From positions 186,001-250,000 of the forward strand of contig CANLQL010000003.1 of the NCBI GenBank assembly GCA_947493265.1: a DNA stretch of 64,000 nt, in the 5' to 3' direction. Positions 8,879 to 19,238 of the stretch are shown here, one piece after another. The translations under genes were made by a program, and so were the position numbers. The notes under the pieces were generated by a model, which made no database searches, had not been told where the DNA came from, and saw only the letters and a list, made by a program, of their open reading frames with translations. The DNA is from an uncultured Litoreibacter sp. (lineage in GTDB: Bacteria; Pseudomonadota; Alphaproteobacteria; Rhodobacterales; Rhodobacteraceae). Each line of letters opens with the position of its first letter. The first letter of the stretch is position 1.

Positions 8879-10516
8879 CTACTGGGACTGCATCACCGCT
8901 GAAACCGGACCAATCGCCAGCCCGCTTGTCTTCCGCTCGAGGCTCCATTCCAGAATTGCCGCAATGGTTTCGGGGCGATTGCGCCCCAATACAACGACAC
9001 TGCCGTCGCGATTGGCATTAAACGCCGCGCGTTCCAGATACCGTTTGATTTTCGGAGCCTGTTCATTCTCTGCGTCCAACACGCGGAAGATCGCAGCAGC
9101 TGGAACGCCTTGCCGCGCCGCAGCCTGTTCCGCCGCGTTCAAGCCTTGATCATAGGTGATCATGCCATGGCCCGAGCGCTTGATGACCCCCAACACAGAC
9201 GCCAGTAGCTGACGGTTCTTTTGCAGCCGTGCATCCGTCGGGTCCAGCACAGCTACGGTTTCTGCCATCGCATTGAAAAAGCCTTCCAGCGTTACTTCAA
9301 CATCTGTCGGGCTGGCCTCATTGGCAAGGCCGTCCAGCAATGCCACGACCTCCAGCCCGGTCGAGCGATATTCCGCAGCGGCGGCCGCTGCATCCGGGCG
9401 CAGCGGGTCGATCGCGATTGTCACTGGAACCTGAATATTCTTGAGTTGATCCCGCGGGATGCCTGCGCCTTGTTCGTCGATCAGGATAATCGACAAGAGT
9501 GGTAAGTCAGTGCTGTCAAAGTCAGCCGCATAAGTTGCCAATGCGCCCGCTTGCGGGGCGGCACGGCTTTCGGTGATCGGCTTGGCAAGCGTTGTGCCAC
9601 TGCCCACAGTTGGCAGCCTGCTGGAGCCAGAGCTGCGAGACGTAAACGAGTTGGACGCAGCCGTGCCTTGTGTCGGTGTGCCAAGGACCGCGATCTCAGT
9701 ATCTGGTTCCGCGGGCACGTCTTCGGCGATCTCTGTGGTTTCTGGCGTGACCGGATTTTCGATCACCGGCAGGTTGATCGCGATTGATTTGGGCTTCGGG
9801 GTCTCTTTCGGTGGCGCAGGTGTTGCCGTTGCAACCTGCGGCGCGTCCGCTTCCGTGTCGGTCACCAACGTCGTTTTCGGTGCAGCCCCTTGCGGGTTGG
9901 TGCCGGTTTGCGTTGTTGGTGCTTTAGCTTGCGCGCTTTCGCTTGGGGCCTCCAGTGTGCTGCCTGCAGTCGCAACCTTTGGGGGGTTGCCACTGGACGG
10001 CTCCAGCACAGGAAGTGTATCCGTATCTGCCGGGGCTGCCGCCGCCGCCGTCGCAGGCTGACGGGCGAGTGGTGCTTCCTCGGATGTTTCAATGGTCGGG
10101 ACAGCCCCATCAGCGCTGCTTGGGGCAACAAGCCCGCCCAGATCGTCACCGGTTGGGTTTCCGATGGCGACGTCGACGTCCGGCTCAGATGTTACCGGGG
10201 CTTCAACCTCGGCCTGCGCAGGGCTTTCTTCAACACCAGCGGGCGCTTCGACTGCGATATCTTCAGCAACAGGTTCTTCTGCCTTAGGTTCGGACACGTC
10301 CGCTTCTGCAACCACTGGCGCTTCTTCCACTGGTTCAGGTGCAACCACATCCTCTTCGACAGGCTCTGGCGCGATGATCTCAGGTTCTTCGGAGTTATTT
10401 GCCGCAACCGCATCTTGCGACGGATCGGAAACAGGGGATGTCAGCGACACCGCCATCAACGCTGCCACGCTCAACAGACTGCCCCAGAAGAGGCCGAAAA
10501 ACAGTCCTCTAATCAT
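8879..10516 (-). CDS. Divergent polysaccharide deacetylase (YibQ/DUF610-like) with long low-complexity linker
   Basis: I place the start at ATG 10516, preceded by AAGGA and followed directly by a transmembrane or signal segment (MIRGLFFGLFWGSLLSVAALM). That gives 545 residues. A Pro/Ala/Glu/Thr-rich linker spans about residues 30-330. The C-terminal domain (about 338-545) resembles the YibQ branch of the NodB-like deacetylases. The usual metal-binding Asp-Asp of the first strand reads Asp-Glu (ILIDEQG), so catalysis is doubtful. The gene lies antisense between trpE and trpG. An upstream ATG at 10666 would put an uncharged extension before the signal segment and is less likely. Confidence 0.75.
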   Translation of the reverse strand: MIRGLFFGLFWGSLLSVAALMAVSLTSPVSDPSQDAVAANNSEEPEIIAPEPVEEDVVAPEPVEEAPVVAEADVSEPKAEEPVAEDIAVEAPAGVEESPAQAEVEAPVTSEPDVDVAIGNPTGDDLGGLVAPSSADGAVPTIETSEEAPLARQPATAAAAAPADTDTLPVLEPSSGNPPKVATAGSTLEAPSESAQAKAPTTQTGTNPQGAAPKTTLVTDTEADAPQVATATPAPPKETPKPKSIAINLPVIENPVTPETTEIAEDVPAEPDTEIAVLGTPTQGTAASNSFTSRSSGSSRLPTVGSGTTLAKPITESRAAPQAGALATYAADFDSTDLPLLSIILIDEQGAGIPRDQLKNIQVPVTIAIDPLRPDAAAAAAEYRSTGLEVVALLDGLANEASPTDVEVTLEGFFNAMAETVAVLDPTDARLQKNRQLLASVLGVIKRSGHGMITYDQGLNAAEQAAARQGVPAAAIFRVLDAENEQAPKIKRYLERAAFNANRDGSVVVLGRNRPETIAAILEWSLERKTSGLAIGPVSAVMQSQ

Positions 10517-10680
10517 CACAATGATCCTTAATCGCCCACTCGACGCCGCTCCGGGCTTAAAATTTGCCCGGTTGTCAGGGTCTTGCCAGAAAGCGGCACT
10601 TGACCCCGGCGGCATGCTCTGAGCATTTATACCCCAAGGCTCACAAGGCGAAAAGCCATTTTGCAAGACAAGGCGAGATC

Positions 10681-11262
10681 ATGCTGCTTTTGATCGATAA
10701 CTATGACAGCTTTACCTATAATCTGGTCCATTATCTGGGCGAGCTTGGGGCTGAGGTTGTCGTCAAACGAAACGATGCGCTGAACGTGCAAGACGCGATG
10801 GCAATGCGCCCGTCGGGCATTGTGCTGAGCCCCGGTCCTTGCGATCCATCACAAGCCGGTATCTGTCTGGCGATGACCCATGCGGCTGCCGACGCAGGTA
10901 TCCCACTTTTCGGGGTGTGCCTTGGGCATCAAACCATCGGCGAGGCGTTCGGCGGCAAAGTCATCCGCCACAACGAAATCGTGCATGGCAAGATGGGGCG
11001 CGTGAAACACAACAACACAAGCGTGTTCAAGGATATCCCGCAACCATTTGAGGCCACGCGGTATCACTCACTGGTCGTTGAGCGCGACAGCCTGCCAGAC
11101 AGTCTTGAGATCACAGCGGAACTTGATGACGGCACAATCATGGGACTTGCCCATAAGACCAAGCCAATTCACGGCGTTCAATTTCATCCCGAAAGCATCG
11201 CGTCCGAGCACGGCCACCAGCTTTTGAAAAACTTCCTTGATCTTGTTCCGGTGCCCGCATGA
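10681..11262 (+). CDS. trpG: Anthranilate synthase component II (glutamine amidotransferase)
   Basis: This 193-residue class-I glutamine amidotransferase supplies ammonia to TrpE and possibly also to 4-amino-4-deoxychorismate synthase (PabA role). It has [12 protein letters not shown] at the start, LSPGPCDPS, the nucleophile motif GVCLGHQ, and GVQFHPESI with the catalytic His and Glu. The ATG at 10681 is preceded by AGGCGAG. It overlaps trpD by four bases (ATGA), giving a tight trpG-trpD-trpC unit. Confidence 0.95.
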   Translation: MLLLIDNYDSFTYNLVHYLGELGAEVVVKRNDALNVQDAMAMRPSGIVLSPGPCDPSQAGICLAMTHAAADAGIPLFGVCLGHQTIGEAFGGKVIRHNEIVHGKMGRVKHNNTSVFKDIPQPFEATRYHSLVVERDSLPDSLEITAELDDGTIMGLAHKTKPIHGVQFHPESIASEHGHQLLKNFLDLVPVPA

Positions 11263-12278
11263 GCGATGACCTGAAACCACTGATTGGGATTGCCGCGGAT
11301 CGCCCTCTGACCCGGACAGAGGCTGAGACAGCGTTCGAGACCCTGTTCAACGGCGACGCGACCCCCAGTCAAATCGGCGGATTGCTCATGGCGCTGCGCA
11401 CACGCGGCGAAACCGTCGAGGAATACGCCGCCGCCGCTGCGGTGATGCGCTCAAAATGTAAGCCAGTGACTGCGCCAGTGGGCGCGATGGACATCGTTGG
11501 AACCGGCGGCGATGGCAAAGGAACGCTTAATATCTCGACTGCGACGGCCTTTGTCGTTGCAGGTGCGGGCGTGGTTGTCGCCAAGCACGGCAATCGCAAC
11601 CTGTCGTCCAAATCTGGGGCCGCTGACGCGCTGGCGCAGATGGGCATCAACGTCATGGTTGGCCCTGATGTCGTGAACAAGGCGCTTAGCGAGATCGGTA
11701 TCGGGTTCATGATGGCGCCGATGCACCATCCTGCCATTGCCCATGTCATGCCGACACGGGCTGAGCTTGGAACACGGACTATCTTCAATATCCTTGGGCC
11801 TTTGACCAATCCGGCGGGTGCGAAGCGCCAACTTACAGGCGCGTTTTCCCCCGATCTGATCCGCCCAATGGCTGAAACCTTGGCGGCACTCGGCAGTGAA
11901 AAAGCGTGGTTGGTGCATGGTGGGGACGGCACGGACGAATTGGCCATTTCGGCCCCCTCAAAAGTTGTGAAGCTGGAAGGCGGCCAGATCTCAGAGGCGG
12001 AAATCGCCCCGGAAGATGCGGGGCTGAGCCCGCATCCGTTCGAGGACATTCTTGGCGGCTCGCCTGAGGAAAACGGAAAAGCGTTCCGGAACCTATTGGA
12101 CGGTGCAGCATCTGCGTATCGCGACGCCGTGTTGCTGAACGCGGCCGCCGCTTTGGTGGTGGCAGACAAAGTCACCTCCCTGCCCGACGGCGTGGCTTTG
12201 GCCCGCGAAAGCATCGACAGCGGCGCCGCCTTGGCGAAGGTCCAGGGCCTTGCAAAAATCACGTCGGAGGCCGCATGA
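11259..12278 (+). CDS. trpD: Anthranilate phosphoribosyltransferase
   Basis: This 339-residue enzyme joins anthranilate to PRPP in the second step of the tryptophan branch. It shows the family motifs [15 protein letters not shown] (PRPP-binding), [18 protein letters not shown] and a [11 protein letters not shown] segment. The four-base overlaps with trpG upstream and trpC downstream suggest translational coupling. Confidence 0.95.
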   Translation: MSDDLKPLIGIAADRPLTRTEAETAFETLFNGDATPSQIGGLLMALRTRGETVEEYAAAAAVMRSKCKPVTAPVGAMDIVGTGGDGKGTLNISTATAFVVAGAGVVVAKHGNRNLSSKSGAADALAQMGINVMVGPDVVNKALSEIGIGFMMAPMHHPAIAHVMPTRAELGTRTIFNILGPLTNPAGAKRQLTGAFSPDLIRPMAETLAALGSEKAWLVHGGDGTDELAISAPSKVVKLEGGQISEAEIAPEDAGLSPHPFEDILGGSPEENGKAFRNLLDGAASAYRDAVLLNAAAALVVADKVTSLPDGVALARESIDSGAALAKVQGLAKITSEAA

Positions 12279-13090
12279 GCACCCCAACGATCCTTGAGAA
12301 AATCAAGGCCTACAAGCTGGAAGAAATCGCGGCCCGCAAGGCCGATCTGCCTTTCGATGAGCTGGAGGCCCAAGCGATCGAGGCACCGCAGCCGCGGGGC
12401 TTTGCAGACGCGCTTTTTGCGGCGGCCCGCAGCGACTATGCCCTGATTGCCGAAATCAAGAAAGCCAGCCCGTCTAAAGGATTGATCCGCGAAGATTTCG
12501 ATGTGCCCGCGCTTGCCCAGGCCTATGCAGATGGCGGGGCAACCTGTCTAAGCGTTTTGACCGACGCGCCGTCTTTCCAAGGCTCCGAAGAGTTTTTGAA
12601 GCAGGCTCGCGCATCCGTTGAGTTGCCGATTTTGCGCAAGGATTTCCTCTATGATCCGTATCAGGTTGCAGAGGCGCGCGCGATGGGGGCCGATTGCATC
12701 TTGATCATCATGGCGTCTGTGTCTGACGCGCAAGCGCTCGAACTTGAGGCTGCTGCCACGCAATTCGGATTGGACGTTCTGATCGAGGTTCATAATGCCG
12801 AAGAACTGGAGCGCGCCGCGGTTCTATCGTCCCCATTGCTGGGCATAAATAACCGTGATCTCAATACGTTCGAAGTCACTCTTGAGACGACACGCCAGCT
12901 TGTGAAGATGGTGTCAGATGACAAATTGATCGTGTCTGAAAGCGGATTGTTTGAACCCGGTGATCTGGCGGATCTGGCACGTTACGGCGTACGGAGCTTC
13001 CTGATCGGGGAAAGCCTGATGCGCCAAGATGATGTGGCCCTCGCAACCCGCAAGATCCTCAGCGAAAAGCCATTGATGGGGGGCATGTAG
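12275..13090 (+). CDS. trpC: Indole-3-glycerol phosphate synthase
   Basis: This 271-residue TIM-barrel enzyme closes the indole ring. Motifs are [12 protein letters not shown] (catalytic Lys), [31 protein letters not shown] and FLIGESLM. It is monofunctional, without a fused TrpF domain; trpF, trpB and trpA are not in this window. moaC begins three bases after its stop. Confidence 0.95.
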   Translation: MSTPTILEKIKAYKLEEIAARKADLPFDELEAQAIEAPQPRGFADALFAAARSDYALIAEIKKASPSKGLIREDFDVPALAQAYADGGATCLSVLTDAPSFQGSEEFLKQARASVELPILRKDFLYDPYQVAEARAMGADCILIIMASVSDAQALELEAAATQFGLDVLIEVHNAEELERAAVLSSPLLGINNRDLNTFEVTLETTRQLVKMVSDDKLIVSESGLFEPGDLADLARYGVRSFLIGESLMRQDDVALATRKILSEKPLMGGM

Positions 13091-13093
13091 GCT

Positions 13094-13573
13094 ATGGCCG
13101 AGCTGACCCATTTTGATGGCAAGGGCCAAGCGCATATGGTCGACGTGTCTGACAAACCAATAACGGCCCGCGTCGCTGTGGCCACAGGCAGTGTCACCAT
13201 GCAATCCGAAACGCTGGCGATGATCACGGAGGGGCGCGCCAAGAAAGGCGATGTTCTGGCTGTAGCCCGGCTTGCTGGCATCATGGGGGCCAAGAAGACT
13301 GCGGATCTGATCCCGCTTTGTCATCCGCTTCCGATTTCCAAAGTGGCGGTGGATCTAACGCCCGATCCAAGCCTGCCCGGCGTTCGGATCGAGGCCACCG
13401 TGAAAACAACCGGACAAACCGGGATCGAGATGGAGGCGCTGACGGCCGTCAGCACAGCCGCGCTGACCTTGTACGACATGGTGAAGGCCGTCGAAAAGAC
13501 GATGGTTATCAGTGATATACGGTTGGTTCTTAAAGATGGTGGCAAGTCTGGACGATTTGAGGCTGAGTTGTGA
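13094..13573 (+). CDS. moaC: Cyclic pyranopterin monophosphate synthase
   Basis: This 159-residue MoaC makes cyclic pyranopterin monophosphate in molybdenum-cofactor synthesis. Motifs are [28 protein letters not shown], and [20 protein letters not shown]...KAVEKTM, which include the conserved His, Glu and Lys residues of the active site. It follows trpC by three bases and overlaps moeA by four, so molybdenum-cofactor genes are transcribed with the trp genes. Confidence 0.96.
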   Translation: MAELTHFDGKGQAHMVDVSDKPITARVAVATGSVTMQSETLAMITEGRAKKGDVLAVARLAGIMGAKKTADLIPLCHPLPISKVAVDLTPDPSLPGVRIEATVKTTGQTGIEMEALTAVSTAALTLYDMVKAVEKTMVISDIRLVLKDGGKSGRFEAEL

Positions 13574-14742
13574 TCACAACCAAAGAAGCGCTGGACCACC
13601 TGCTTGCGCTGACGACCCCATTGCCCACAGAGACGATCCCGCTGTCGGAGGCCGCTGGCCGTGTGCTCGCAAGCCCGGCAAAAGCGCTGCGCGATCAACC
13701 CCCTTTTGCGGCATCTGCGATGGATGGCTACGCTGTTTGCCCTGAAAGCGTGAGAGAAGGCGATCGGTTTGCGGTGATCGGGGAAGCCGCTGCTGGTCAT
13801 GCTTTCGATGGTGATCTCGGTGAAAAGCAAGCCGTCCGAATTTTTACCGGTGCGCCCGTTCCAACAGGGGCGCGGCGGGTGATTATTCAGGAAGATGTGA
13901 CGGTCAATGGAACCGAAATTACCGTTGGGCCAAGAGTAGATAAGTCTAGCAATATCAGGCCGCAAGCCGGTGACTTTGCAACCGGTGCAATCTTGGATTC
14001 CCCCCGCAGACTGTCCCCGTCTGATATCGCCCTGCTTGCGTCGATGAGCTATGGAACCGTTGCCGTTACCCGAAAGCCGATCATCGCCTTGATCGCCACA
14101 GGCGACGAGCTTGTTTATCCCGGGGAAGCCCCGCGCGCGGATCAGATCATCGCCTCCAATAGTTTTGGCCTGAAAGCGATGTTTGATGCTGCTGGTGCAG
14201 ATGCGCGGCTATTGCCAATAGCAAAAGACACTCTTTCTTCTCTGGGAACCGTTTTTGATCTGGCGAAAAGCGCGGACCTTGTGATCACAATCGGCGGTGC
14301 GTCTGTCGGGGATCATGACCTCGTTGGTCAAGCCGCGGCAAATATGGGGCTGGAAAGAAGCTTTTATAAAGTCGCGATGCGTCCTGGAAAGCCATTGATG
14401 GCCGGGAAACTAGAAAATGCGGCCATGGTTGGTCTTCCTGGAAATCCCGTATCTTCAATGGTTTGCGGCGAGGTGTTTATCCTTCCTATGATCTCACGCT
14501 ATCTCGGTCTTCCATCTGGTCCACGCACACAAGTTGAGATGAAACTTGCGCAAGATTTGCCCGAAAACGGCCCGAGAGAGCATTATATGCGCGGCAAGAC
14601 AACGCCCGAGGGGGTGATGGCATTCCCGCGGCAAGATAGCTCTTTGTTAACCATATTGGCGGATGCTGATGTTCTCATCGTCCGGCCACCGCATGACCCG
14701 GCGCGTCACGCAGGAGACAGTGTCGGTGTAATTAAAATTTGA
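13570..14742 (+). CDS. moeA: Molybdopterin molybdenumtransferase
   Basis: This 390-residue MoeA inserts molybdenum into adenylated molybdopterin. Diagnostic motifs are [36 protein letters not shown], the GGASVGDHD loop, and RPGKPLMAG followed by [10 protein letters not shown]. It starts with GTG inside the moaC stop (GTGA). Its 3' third is AT-richer than the neighbours. lexA follows with its own promoter. Confidence 0.95.
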   Translation: MITTKEALDHLLALTTPLPTETIPLSEAAGRVLASPAKALRDQPPFAASAMDGYAVCPESVREGDRFAVIGEAAAGHAFDGDLGEKQAVRIFTGAPVPTGARRVIIQEDVTVNGTEITVGPRVDKSSNIRPQAGDFATGAILDSPRRLSPSDIALLASMSYGTVAVTRKPIIALIATGDELVYPGEAPRADQIIASNSFGLKAMFDAAGADARLLPIAKDTLSSLGTVFDLAKSADLVITIGGASVGDHDLVGQAAANMGLERSFYKVAMRPGKPLMAGKLENAAMVGLPGNPVSSMVCGEVFILPMISRYLGLPSGPRTQVEMKLAQDLPENGPREHYMRGKTTPEGVMAFPRQDSSLLTILADADVLIVRPPHDPARHAGDSVGVIKI

Positions 14743-14748
14743 CGTTTC

Positions 14749-14787
14749 TTGACACAAAACAAGAACAGGCATAGAACATCTGAGAAC
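14749..14787 (+). promoter_or_regulatory. lexA promoter with overlapping LexA (SOS) box
   Basis: TTGACA at 14749-14754 and TAGAAC at 14772-14777 are 17 bp apart, a good sigma-70 pair. A direct repeat GAAC-N7-GAAC, the alphaproteobacterial LexA box, lies at 14763-14777 and covers the -10 element. A third GAAC follows at 14784-14787 with a 6-base spacer. The arrangement predicts that LexA represses its own gene. Confidence 0.9.
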
Positions 14788-14819
14788 ATAGGGTTTTTCC
14801 TACAGGGAGTTCAAGTAGA

Positions 14820-15509
14820 ATGCTGACACGTAAACAGCTGGATTTGCTCAAATTTATCAATGATCGTGTAAAGCGCGATGGTGTTCCGCCTTCGTTCGAT
14901 GAAATGAAGATAGCGCTTGATCTTCGCTCTAAGTCGGGCATCCACCGTTTGGTCACAGCCCTTGAGGAACGCGGCTTTATTCAGCGGCTCGCCCACCGGG
15001 CGCGGGCCATTGAAATCGTAAAGTTGCCGGAATCCATGCAAGACCGGGGCGGGTTCACACCGAAAATCATTGAAGGTGACAAGACAGATCCGCCTGCCTC
15101 TGCTCTGCCTGTTGAGGCGATCCACGCGCAGGAAGTGCCTGTGATGGGTCGGATTGCAGCGGGTACGCCGATTGAAGCGATCAGCGAAGTCTCACACCAT
15201 GTGGCCGTACCAGGTCAAATGCTGGGTGGCCAAGGCCATCACTACGCGCTGGAAGTCAAAGGCGACTCGATGATTGATGCGGGGATCAACGATGGTGACG
15301 TCGTGGTCATCCGCGAACAGATCACCGCAGACAACGGCGATATCGTGGTCGCGCTGGTTGAAGGTCAGGAGGCGACGTTGAAGCGCTTCCGCAGACATGG
15401 ATCATCAATCGCGCTTGAGCCTGCGAACTCCGCCTATGAGACCCGGGTGCTTCCCGACAATATGGTGAAGGTACAAGGCCGTTTGGTCGGCTTGATCCGG
15501 TCATACTGA
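14820..15509 (+). CDS. lexA: LexA repressor
   Basis: This 229-residue SOS repressor has an N-terminal winged helix (residues 1-65), the Ala114-Gly115 self-cleavage site ([11 protein letters not shown]), and the Ser150 ([10 protein letters not shown]) and Lys188 (EATLKRF) protease dyad. It shuts off SOS genes until RecA-ssDNA triggers cleavage. It has its own promoter downstream of moeA and a terminator shared with the 3' end of comEC. Confidence 0.97.
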   Translation: MLTRKQLDLLKFINDRVKRDGVPPSFDEMKIALDLRSKSGIHRLVTALEERGFIQRLAHRARAIEIVKLPESMQDRGGFTPKIIEGDKTDPPASALPVEAIHAQEVPVMGRIAAGTPIEAISEVSHHVAVPGQMLGGQGHHYALEVKGDSMIDAGINDGDVVVIREQITADNGDIVVALVEGQEATLKRFRRHGSSIALEPANSAYETRVLPDNMVKVQGRLVGLIRSY

Positions 15510-15521
15510 TCCTTCCAAAAT

Positions 15522-17615
15522 TTATCTAACCCATAGCCGTGATCCTCTGTGGTCACGGCTATTTGTTATCGCCAATCCAGTCTCAGTTGCCCTAACGCTG
15601 TGCGCCCCGTTCTTGCGGAAATCGATAGCATTCAAGCCAGCACAAGGAAGTGTGTCCTTGTTAAGCGGCGCGATTAGAAATTCGGTGTCCTTGCAGTACT
15701 GGGCAAGATCAACCTGTGTCAGCGTTTTGCCTGCAATGAACGTCACGCGCGCGGCCCCGATCAACATTTCCGCGAAATTTGGATCAAGCTGCGCCCTTCC
15801 AGCAGCGGTTTCCTGATCCGCAGGGTCCGCGTCGTTTTCTAGCCAACCGCGCGCCGTGAAGCCATCCCCCTTTGGTTTATTCAAGACCCTGCCCTCTACC
15901 GTCAAAAAGCCCGTTAACCGCCCCGTATCTGAGATCAGCAGATCAGGCCGCGACGCGCTGGCCCACAGTCCGAAAGACAATGCCACCACAAGGATGCCCG
16001 ATGCTCGTATCCGTCCTTGCAACAGGCACAGCATGAGCCCGCCAAATGTAAATAATGGCAGGACGAATGGTGGCGGTGCGGGAATAAGCCGGACAGAACC
16101 GCCAAGGCCCGCGATACGCTCTGCCACGCCCAGGATCCAGGCAAGGCCCAATCGCATTACCTCCAGCCCGATCCAATCCAATCCAAGCGGGTAAAGGAAC
16201 ACGGCGGCGACGGCCCCGGGCATCACGACGCTTCCCATAACAGGCACGCTCAGCAAATTGGCCAGCAGGCCGTATTGTGCCATCTGGTTGAAATGCGCCG
16301 CGCCAAACGGCGCTGTGGCCAGCCCAGCGATGCCTGAGGACACGACAAGTGCAAAGACGGGTTTGAACCAAGCGCCACGGGTCCAACGAAGATTCTGGTC
16401 GCGCAGCCATGCAAAGGTTGCCACAAGGGCCGTTGTTGCGGCGAATGACATCTGAAACCCCGGCCCGGTCACGCTGTCGGGCGCGATGATCATGACCAGC
16501 AGCGCGGCGATGGCCACAGCGCGCAAGGTGATTGCCCGCTTTTCCAGCAAGACCGCACAGAGCATGACGCTAACCATAATGAAGGCGCGCTGCGTGGCGA
16601 CACTGGCCCCCGAGATACCAAGATAGGCCAGCGCCACGACCAGTGCGCAGAGCGCTGCGATTTTCTTTGGATTGTGCCGCATTGAAAATGCCGGAGCCAG
16701 TGCAAGCCCCCAGCGCACCAACGCGAAAACAACCCCTGTCAGCAACCCCATATGCAAACCTGAGATCGCCAACAAATGTGCAAGGTTTGATGCGCGTAAC
16801 GCAACCAATGCATCTGTGTCCAGATCGGCACGATCACCCGTTAGGATGGCCGCGGCAAACGGCCCTTCCCGTCCGCCAATGTTTTCTTTCAGATATCCGG
16901 CGATCGTGCGTCTGAGGCTGTAGAGCCACATCGAAAACCCATCCGCTTGTGCAGGCTCAAGGACCAGCATCGGCACCCGTGTATATCCGAGCCCCCCTAG
17001 CTGATCGAACCATGTCTTGCGCTGGAAATCATACCCCCCGGGCTCAATCGGGCCGGACGGTGGTGACAGATGGCCGGTGGTCATCACCCGCAACCCTGGC
17101 TCTGGGGTCAGAAATGGTTGATCGCCGTGCAGAGAGACACGCACGTATTTCGGCGTTTTCGCAGGCGCGACCCGGTCGAGGATCACCTGATCGAGGGTCA
17201 GACGCGGTTTGTCTGATCCGGACTTGTCTATGGCCACAATCCGTCCCTCAATCGGTCCGTAATAACGAAACTCCAACACGGGCGCGGCTACATTATGGGC
17301 CTGAAATCCCGCCCAAAGGCAGCCCAGGATGGCGAAAACCGCTGCTGTGACACCGGGCGTTCGTGCCAAGGGAAAGCGGAGGCTTGCGGCGAGCAAGACT
17401 AACAAGACGGTGCTGAGGGCAAGGTAGAACGTACGCTCCGGCTCCCATGTCAGGGCGAAATAGCTGGCTGCACCACCGCCGAAGAAGACCGCTGCCCAAG
17501 GAAACAAATGTCCCCGCTGCGCGTCAAAGCTGGGGACAAGCTTGCCCGCCATCGTGAAAAACCCGTGCGGCGGCGCGTTGCTGGCAGCAATTGATTGTGG
17601 CGCACTTGTTTCCAT
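15522..17615 (-). CDS. comEC: ComEC/Rec2-family DNA-uptake channel protein
   Basis: This 697-residue polytopic membrane protein has a soluble N-terminal domain (DUF4131-like, with GRIVAIDKSG and HGDQPFLTPEPG) and a competence domain with the hallmark LAISGLHMGLLTG and ISGASVATQRAFIMV segments. The C-terminal part lacks a full metallo-beta-lactamase domain; a short YCKDTEFLIAPLNK-like remnant is present. ComEC moves single-stranded DNA across the inner membrane during natural transformation. In Rhodobacter capsulatus, ComEC is also known to be needed to take up DNA from gene-transfer-agent particles. It is divergent from gltX. Confidence 0.88.
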   Translation of the reverse strand: METSAPQSIAASNAPPHGFFTMAGKLVPSFDAQRGHLFPWAAVFFGGGAASYFALTWEPERTFYLALSTVLLVLLAASLRFPLARTPGVTAAVFAILGCLWAGFQAHNVAAPVLEFRYYGPIEGRIVAIDKSGSDKPRLTLDQVILDRVAPAKTPKYVRVSLHGDQPFLTPEPGLRVMTTGHLSPPSGPIEPGGYDFQRKTWFDQLGGLGYTRVPMLVLEPAQADGFSMWLYSLRRTIAGYLKENIGGREGPFAAAILTGDRADLDTDALVALRASNLAHLLAISGLHMGLLTGVVFALVRWGLALAPAFSMRHNPKKIAALCALVVALAYLGISGASVATQRAFIMVSVMLCAVLLEKRAITLRAVAIAALLVMIIAPDSVTGPGFQMSFAATTALVATFAWLRDQNLRWTRGAWFKPVFALVVSSGIAGLATAPFGAAHFNQMAQYGLLANLLSVPVMGSVVMPGAVAAVFLYPLGLDWIGLEVMRLGLAWILGVAERIAGLGGSVRLIPAPPPFVLPLFTFGGLMLCLLQGRIRASGILVVALSFGLWASASRPDLLISDTGRLTGFLTVEGRVLNKPKGDGFTARGWLENDADPADQETAAGRAQLDPNFAEMLIGAARVTFIAGKTLTQVDLAQYCKDTEFLIAPLNKDTLPCAGLNAIDFRKNGAHSVRATETGLAITNSRDHRGSRLWVR
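15533..15568 (+). terminator. Terminator after lexA, embedded in the comEC 3' end
   Basis: A perfect 10-bp inverted repeat (ATAGCCGTGA at 15533-15542, TCACGGCTAT at 15553-15562) has a 10-base loop and is followed by TTGTTA. It lies 24 bp past the lexA stop and inside the last codons of comEC on the other strand. It could act for lexA, and being symmetrical it may also slow transcription from comEC. Confidence 0.65.
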
Positions 17616-17700
17616 GGGATTGATTGCCTAAACACCAACGACTGCGCCTATCGCGCAACCCGTTATCGTTTTTTACGGTTTCCAAAAGGTTAAATCTGCC

Positions 17701-19116
17701 ATGTCCGAGACATCCTCAGCCCGCCCTGTCGTGACCCGCTTTGCGCCTTCACCTACCGGATATCTGCATATCGGCGGGGCGCGGACGGCCTTGTTCAACT
17801 GGCTCTACGCCCGGGGTCGTGGCGGCAAGTTTCTATTGCGGATCGAAGACACAGACCGTGAAAGGTCGACGCCCGAAGCCACTGCGGCCATTCTGGATGG
17901 TTTGAGCTGGCTGGGATTAAACTGGGATGGTGATGCCACCAGCCAGCACGAAGCGATGCCGCGACATGCAGAGGTTGCTCATGCGATGCTGACCGATGGC
18001 ACCGCGTATAAGTGCTTTTCAACACAGGATGAGATCGCCGCGTTTCGTGACGCCGCGCGGGCAGAAGGTCGGTCGACCTTGTTCCGTTCCCCTTGGCGCG
18101 ACGTGGCGGCACAGGACCATCCGGATCTGCCATTTGTGGTGCGCCTCAAGGCCCCGCAATCTGGGGAAACTGTTGTTGCTGACGCCGTGCAAGGGGACGT
18201 GACCTTCGCAAATGATCAGCTTGATGACATGGTGATGCTGCGCTCCGACGGGACGCCGACCTATATGCTGGCGGTTGTTGTCGACGATCACGATATGGGC
18301 GTGACCCATGTAATTCGCGGCGATGATCATCTGGCCAATGCAGCCCGCCAATCGCTGATCTATCTGGCGATGGGATGGCCCCTGCCCGTTTTCGCGCATA
18401 TCCCGCTGATCCACGGACCTGACGGAAAGAAACTATCGAAACGCCACGGTGCTTTGGGCGTTGAGGAATACCGCGCGATGGGATATTCGCCCGCAGGCCT
18501 GCGCAATTACCTGGCCAGGCTCGGCTGGAGCCACGGAGATAACGAAGTCTTTACCACCGATGAGGCATTGGAATGGTTCGATCTGGATGGGATCGGCCGG
18601 TCGCCTGCCCGGCTGGATTTCAAAAAGATGGAGCATATCAATGGCGCACAAATCGCGCTGACCGAGGATGATGAAATTTTGGCCGATTTGGACGCTTTTT
18701 TGCAGGCTACAAAGGGCCCTATACTTTCTGCGCCGCAGAAAGATTTGCTGAAAAAAGCGATGTTCTGTTTGAAAGATCGCGCTAAAACGCTGCCGGATTT
18801 GCTGGAAAAAGCCCAGTTTGTGCTGTCAGAAAGCCCATTTACGTTGGATGAGCGGGCTGAAAAGGCGCTTGATCCGGTATCCCGCGGTATACTGAAGGAA
18901 TTGACGCCGCAGCTGCAAACTGTTAGCTGGGAGCGTGAACCGCTAGAGCGGGCAGTCATGGAATTTGCAGAGGCAAGAGAGCTGAAATTCGGCAAGCTTG
19001 CCGGGCCCCTACGGGCCGCACTTTCCGGCCGCGCCGTCTCTCCCAGCGTTTTCGATATGATGATGGTCATCGGGCGTGAAGAAACTCTTGCGCGCCTGAC
19101 CGATCTACCTTCGTGA
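17701..19116 (+). CDS. gltX: Glutamyl-tRNA synthetase
   Basis: This 471-residue class-I aminoacyl-tRNA synthetase charges tRNA-Glu. The HIGH-equivalent motif is in [20 protein letters not shown] near the start and the KMSKS equivalent is [18 protein letters not shown] is also diagnostic. Many alphaproteobacteria have two gltX copies, one acting mainly on tRNA-Gln for the amidotransferase route; which one this is cannot be told here. Confidence 0.95.
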   Translation: MSETSSARPVVTRFAPSPTGYLHIGGARTALFNWLYARGRGGKFLLRIEDTDRERSTPEATAAILDGLSWLGLNWDGDATSQHEAMPRHAEVAHAMLTDGTAYKCFSTQDEIAAFRDAARAEGRSTLFRSPWRDVAAQDHPDLPFVVRLKAPQSGETVVADAVQGDVTFANDQLDDMVMLRSDGTPTYMLAVVVDDHDMGVTHVIRGDDHLANAARQSLIYLAMGWPLPVFAHIPLIHGPDGKKLSKRHGALGVEEYRAMGYSPAGLRNYLARLGWSHGDNEVFTTDEALEWFDLDGIGRSPARLDFKKMEHINGAQIALTEDDEILADLDAFLQATKGPILSAPQKDLLKKAMFCLKDRAKTLPDLLEKAQFVLSESPFTLDERAEKALDPVSRGILKELTPQLQTVSWEREPLERAVMEFAEARELKFGKLAGPLRAALSGRAVSPSVFDMMMVIGREETLARLTDLPS

Positions 19117-19238
19117 GGCCACGGCCTTACGGGATGTCGCACAGGGCGACACATCTCGAAGGATTATCCTTTGAGCGATAATTCAATGTGACGCCTGCGA
19201 CCGCGCAGCGTGGCTATCAACAGGAAAAGGGGCTCGTT

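Noticed and set aside
10517-10666. 50-codon N-terminal extension of the YibQ-like protein
   Set aside because: The signal or anchor segment begins at the internal ATG (10516), which has a good ribosome-binding site. The extension would put 50 polar residues before it.
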